From positions 354,225 through 418,224 of the forward strand of contig NZ_CP013118.1 in NCBI RefSeq assembly GCF_001443605.1: DNA of 64,000 bases. The letters are read 5' to 3'. Source of the DNA: Salinivirga cyanobacteriivorans. GTDB taxonomy: Bacteria; Bacteroidota; Bacteroidia; Bacteroidales; Salinivirgaceae. The position numbers and the translations under genes were made by a program. The notes under the pieces were generated by a model. It was not told where the DNA came from and ran no database searches. It saw only the letters and a list, made by a program, of their open reading frames with translations. Shown here one piece after another: positions 62,613-64,000 of the stretch (its first letter is position 1; the number at the start of each line of letters is the position of its first letter).

Positions 62613-62963
62613 TTAAAGGCCGCATGCTATTCGTCTGTTTTTAGGCAATTTACTAACCACAAGATTATAAGAATGATCTACCAATTTAAAAAACAACTCG
62701 CGCGACAGTGTTCCATCAAAATAAATGGTGTTCCAGTGCTTATTATTCATATGATATCCGGGCTGAATGGATGCATATTTTTCGCGCAACTGAAGTGCAT
62801 ACTCAGGATCACATTTTAAATTCATCCTCAATTCAGCTTCAAGATCCAGCAATGCAAACATTTTACCGGCTACCTTAAAAACCAGCGAGTATTCATCGAA
62901 AGGAAAACTCTCTGTTGTATGTTTTTTAGCAATACAATAGTTTCGGATTTCTTCAGAATTCAT
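62613..62963 (-). CDS. MmcQ/YjbR family protein
   Basis: A 116-residue protein from the ATG at 62963. It has the family's opening helix and acidic strand (EEIRNYCIAKKHTTESFPFDEYSLVFKV), the FALLDLEAE strand, LKCDPEYALQLREKY and the C-terminal PGYHMNNKHWNTI and DHSYNLVVSKLPK. YjbR has a CyaY-like fold and a predicted DNA-binding role; actual function is unknown. Short intergenic spaces, and no terminator was seen. Confidence 0.88.
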   Translation of the reverse strand: MNSEEIRNYCIAKKHTTESFPFDEYSLVFKVAGKMFALLDLEAELRMNLKCDPEYALQLREKYASIQPGYHMNNKHWNTIYFDGTLSRELFFKLVDHSYNLVVSKLPKNRRIACGL

Positions 62964-63055
62964 TTTAGCATGCTTTTTGTAATATATGGAATGAGGATTA
63001 ACCTGAAATTTTTGCGCAAGTGTTAACAATTTGTGTACCAGTTCACTCTCTAGGG

Positions 63056-63748
63056 TTAATCCTCTTCTTTTTGCTCCAGAAAGGCTTTGTATCGAAGGAG
63101 CCGATTTCTTATTTTCTCCTCTTGTTTTTCCTGTGTTTTATTCCACCTTAAAATGTTATAAACATAACCAATGGCGGGCACTACATTAACTCCAACCATG
63201 TCATCAGGAGAGATTAATCCTTTGTATTCCATACTATTTTTAAACTGTTCCATCTGCAATTCCACCCCGGTACTTTGCATGTAAGAATATTTTCGTTGCC
63301 CTTTCGTTCCTACAAGACTAAGGTTTGCTTTGGCATTTGCCTGATTCCTCGTAAGGTCATTTTTATTGATAAAAGCCTGTTTAAACTGCTGCTTATTCAG
63401 ATAGGGCAATACTATCACCTCGGGTAAAGACATGGTGTCGCGTGTCATAAAAACTCCTGTGATGTAGCCCAACCGACTCATAGAATCGGGGATTACATAA
63501 TGAAACTTTTTGTAACCAACATATGAAAATGTTAAAGTGTCCAGGGCATTAACTTTCAATTGAAAAAAACCTCCGGGAGAGGTCATAGTGCCTTTATTAC
63601 CATTTATTAAAATATGTGTATTGGGCATCACCTTTTTATTTTCATCGAACACTATACCGCTGAAAGGAATAGTATCTTGCGGCAATACCTGGGCTTCAAC
63701 AGAAAAAGCCAAAATGATAAGTAAAACTGTAATAAAGCCTGTTTTCAT
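63056..63748 (-). CDS. Exported protein with carboxypeptidase-regulatory-like domain
   Basis: A 230-residue protein with signal peptide (1-20, VEAQ). Residues about 28-110 are a CarboxypepD_reg-like beta-sandwich (FSGIVFDENKKVMPNTHILING, LTFSYVGYKKF), the same domain type that starts TonB receptors, but here no receptor follows. The rest (110-230) is helical and basic, ending in a charged coiled coil (KTQEKQEEKIRNRLLRYKAF). Function unknown; the family is common in Bacteroidota. Confidence 0.83.
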   Translation of the reverse strand: MKTGFITVLLIILAFSVEAQVLPQDTIPFSGIVFDENKKVMPNTHILINGNKGTMTSPGGFFQLKVNALDTLTFSYVGYKKFHYVIPDSMSRLGYITGVFMTRDTMSLPEVIVLPYLNKQQFKQAFINKNDLTRNQANAKANLSLVGTKGQRKYSYMQSTGVELQMEQFKNSMEYKGLISPDDMVGVNVVPAIGYVYNILRWNKTQEKQEEKIRNRLLRYKAFLEQKEED

Positions 63749-63915
63749 AGCTGTGGATTTTATAGGTTTTATTGTCAGGTGAATTTTTCATTTAAGATAC
63801 ATAAAATTTAAACACACGTCAATAATTAATATCTTGCAAACGATTTTGGTCCTGAAAAATTTTCTAACATCGCTCCTAATAATTTGTTTTTTTGAACTCT
63901 GTATAAATTAAACAT

Positions 63916-64000
63916 ATGATTAATTACAGCTATAGGTTTTCTGATTATCTGGCTCCTGATTTTAGTTTTGAAAAAGCTGCCATGCAATTATTTCATTATC
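63916..64000 (+). CDS. 5' end of a plus-strand gene (LuxE/acyltransferase-like?)
   Basis: An ATG at 63916 opens 28 codons with no stop to the window edge. The visible residues end FEKAAMQLFHY, which resembles the opening F-x-x-x-A-x-x-x-FxxQ helix of LuxE-like acyl-protein synthetases of Bacteroidota, but too little is present to be sure. The 167-bp divergent spacer before it has no obvious promoter box. Confidence 0.35.
   Translation, partial: MINYSYRFSDYLAPDFSFEKAAMQLFHY

Overview
The window looks like ordinary chromosome from a Bacteroidota bacterium, most likely one of the marine or anaerobic Bacteroidales/Marinilabiliales-type lineages; this is inferred from gene content, not from a marker gene. 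Supporting signs are a TonB-dependent receptor with a carboxypeptidase-regulatory N-terminus paired with a DUF4249 lipoprotein, a type IX secretion (T9SS) C-terminal sorting domain, two TPR-sensor histidine kinases, a fused GT3 glycogen synthase/glucan phosphorylase, low GC, weak Shine-Dalgarno sequences, and many TAnnTTTG promoter -7 boxes upstream of genes. No phage, integrase, transposase, CRISPR array or rRNA was seen.

Layout. 1-5.5 kb: the 5' part of a 7TMR-DISM sensor gene, a DUF819 membrane protein, then the TonB receptor/DUF4249 pair. 5.5-13.4 kb: aldo/keto reductase, RluF-type pseudouridine synthase, a tRNA-Pro(GGG) flanked by broken partial copies of itself, thioredoxin reductase, a glycosyltransferase, a repeat-rich secreted protein, a T9SS cargo protein and a methyltransferase. 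13.5-30.5 kb: AbgT transporter, TPR histidine kinase, metallophosphoesterase, UvrA, an ECF-type sigma factor with a small downstream gene, DUF2147, a DnaQ/GIY-YIG fusion nuclease, MFS transporter, lipoprotein superoxide dismutase and a chemoreceptor with two extracytoplasmic CZB zinc modules. 30.6-39.5 kb: a four-gene glycogen operon on the minus strand (debranching enzyme, GT4, GH57, glycogen synthase-phosphorylase fusion). 39.7-49.8 kb: plus-strand housekeeping genes (pepD, TauE, mltG, YdcF-like, cysQ, cardiolipin synthase, BatA-domain protein, rocD). 49.8-53.7 kb: a second TPR histidine kinase, a degenerate repeat cluster and a membrane adenylate/guanylate cyclase.

53.7-59.4 kb holds the most interesting unit: a minus-strand run of seven genes encoding a small YjfI/YbjN-like protein, PspA/IM30, a DUF4178-like protein, an Arg/Ser/Tyr-rich lipoprotein, a double DUF350 membrane protein, a membrane-embedded spermidine-synthase-like enzyme and a rhomboid protease. 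Its gene types resemble the poorly understood E. coli yjfIJKLM/yjfC neighbourhood, and it is a candidate envelope-stress system coupled to polyamine-type chemistry and intramembrane proteolysis. 59.5-64 kb: GT2 glycosyltransferase, SDR-thioesterase-SDR cluster, MmcQ/YjbR protein, a carboxypeptidase-regulatory-domain protein, and the first codons of a plus-strand gene.

Several start codons were moved from the longest open frame to an internal ATG, using domain starts, signal peptides and promoter position.
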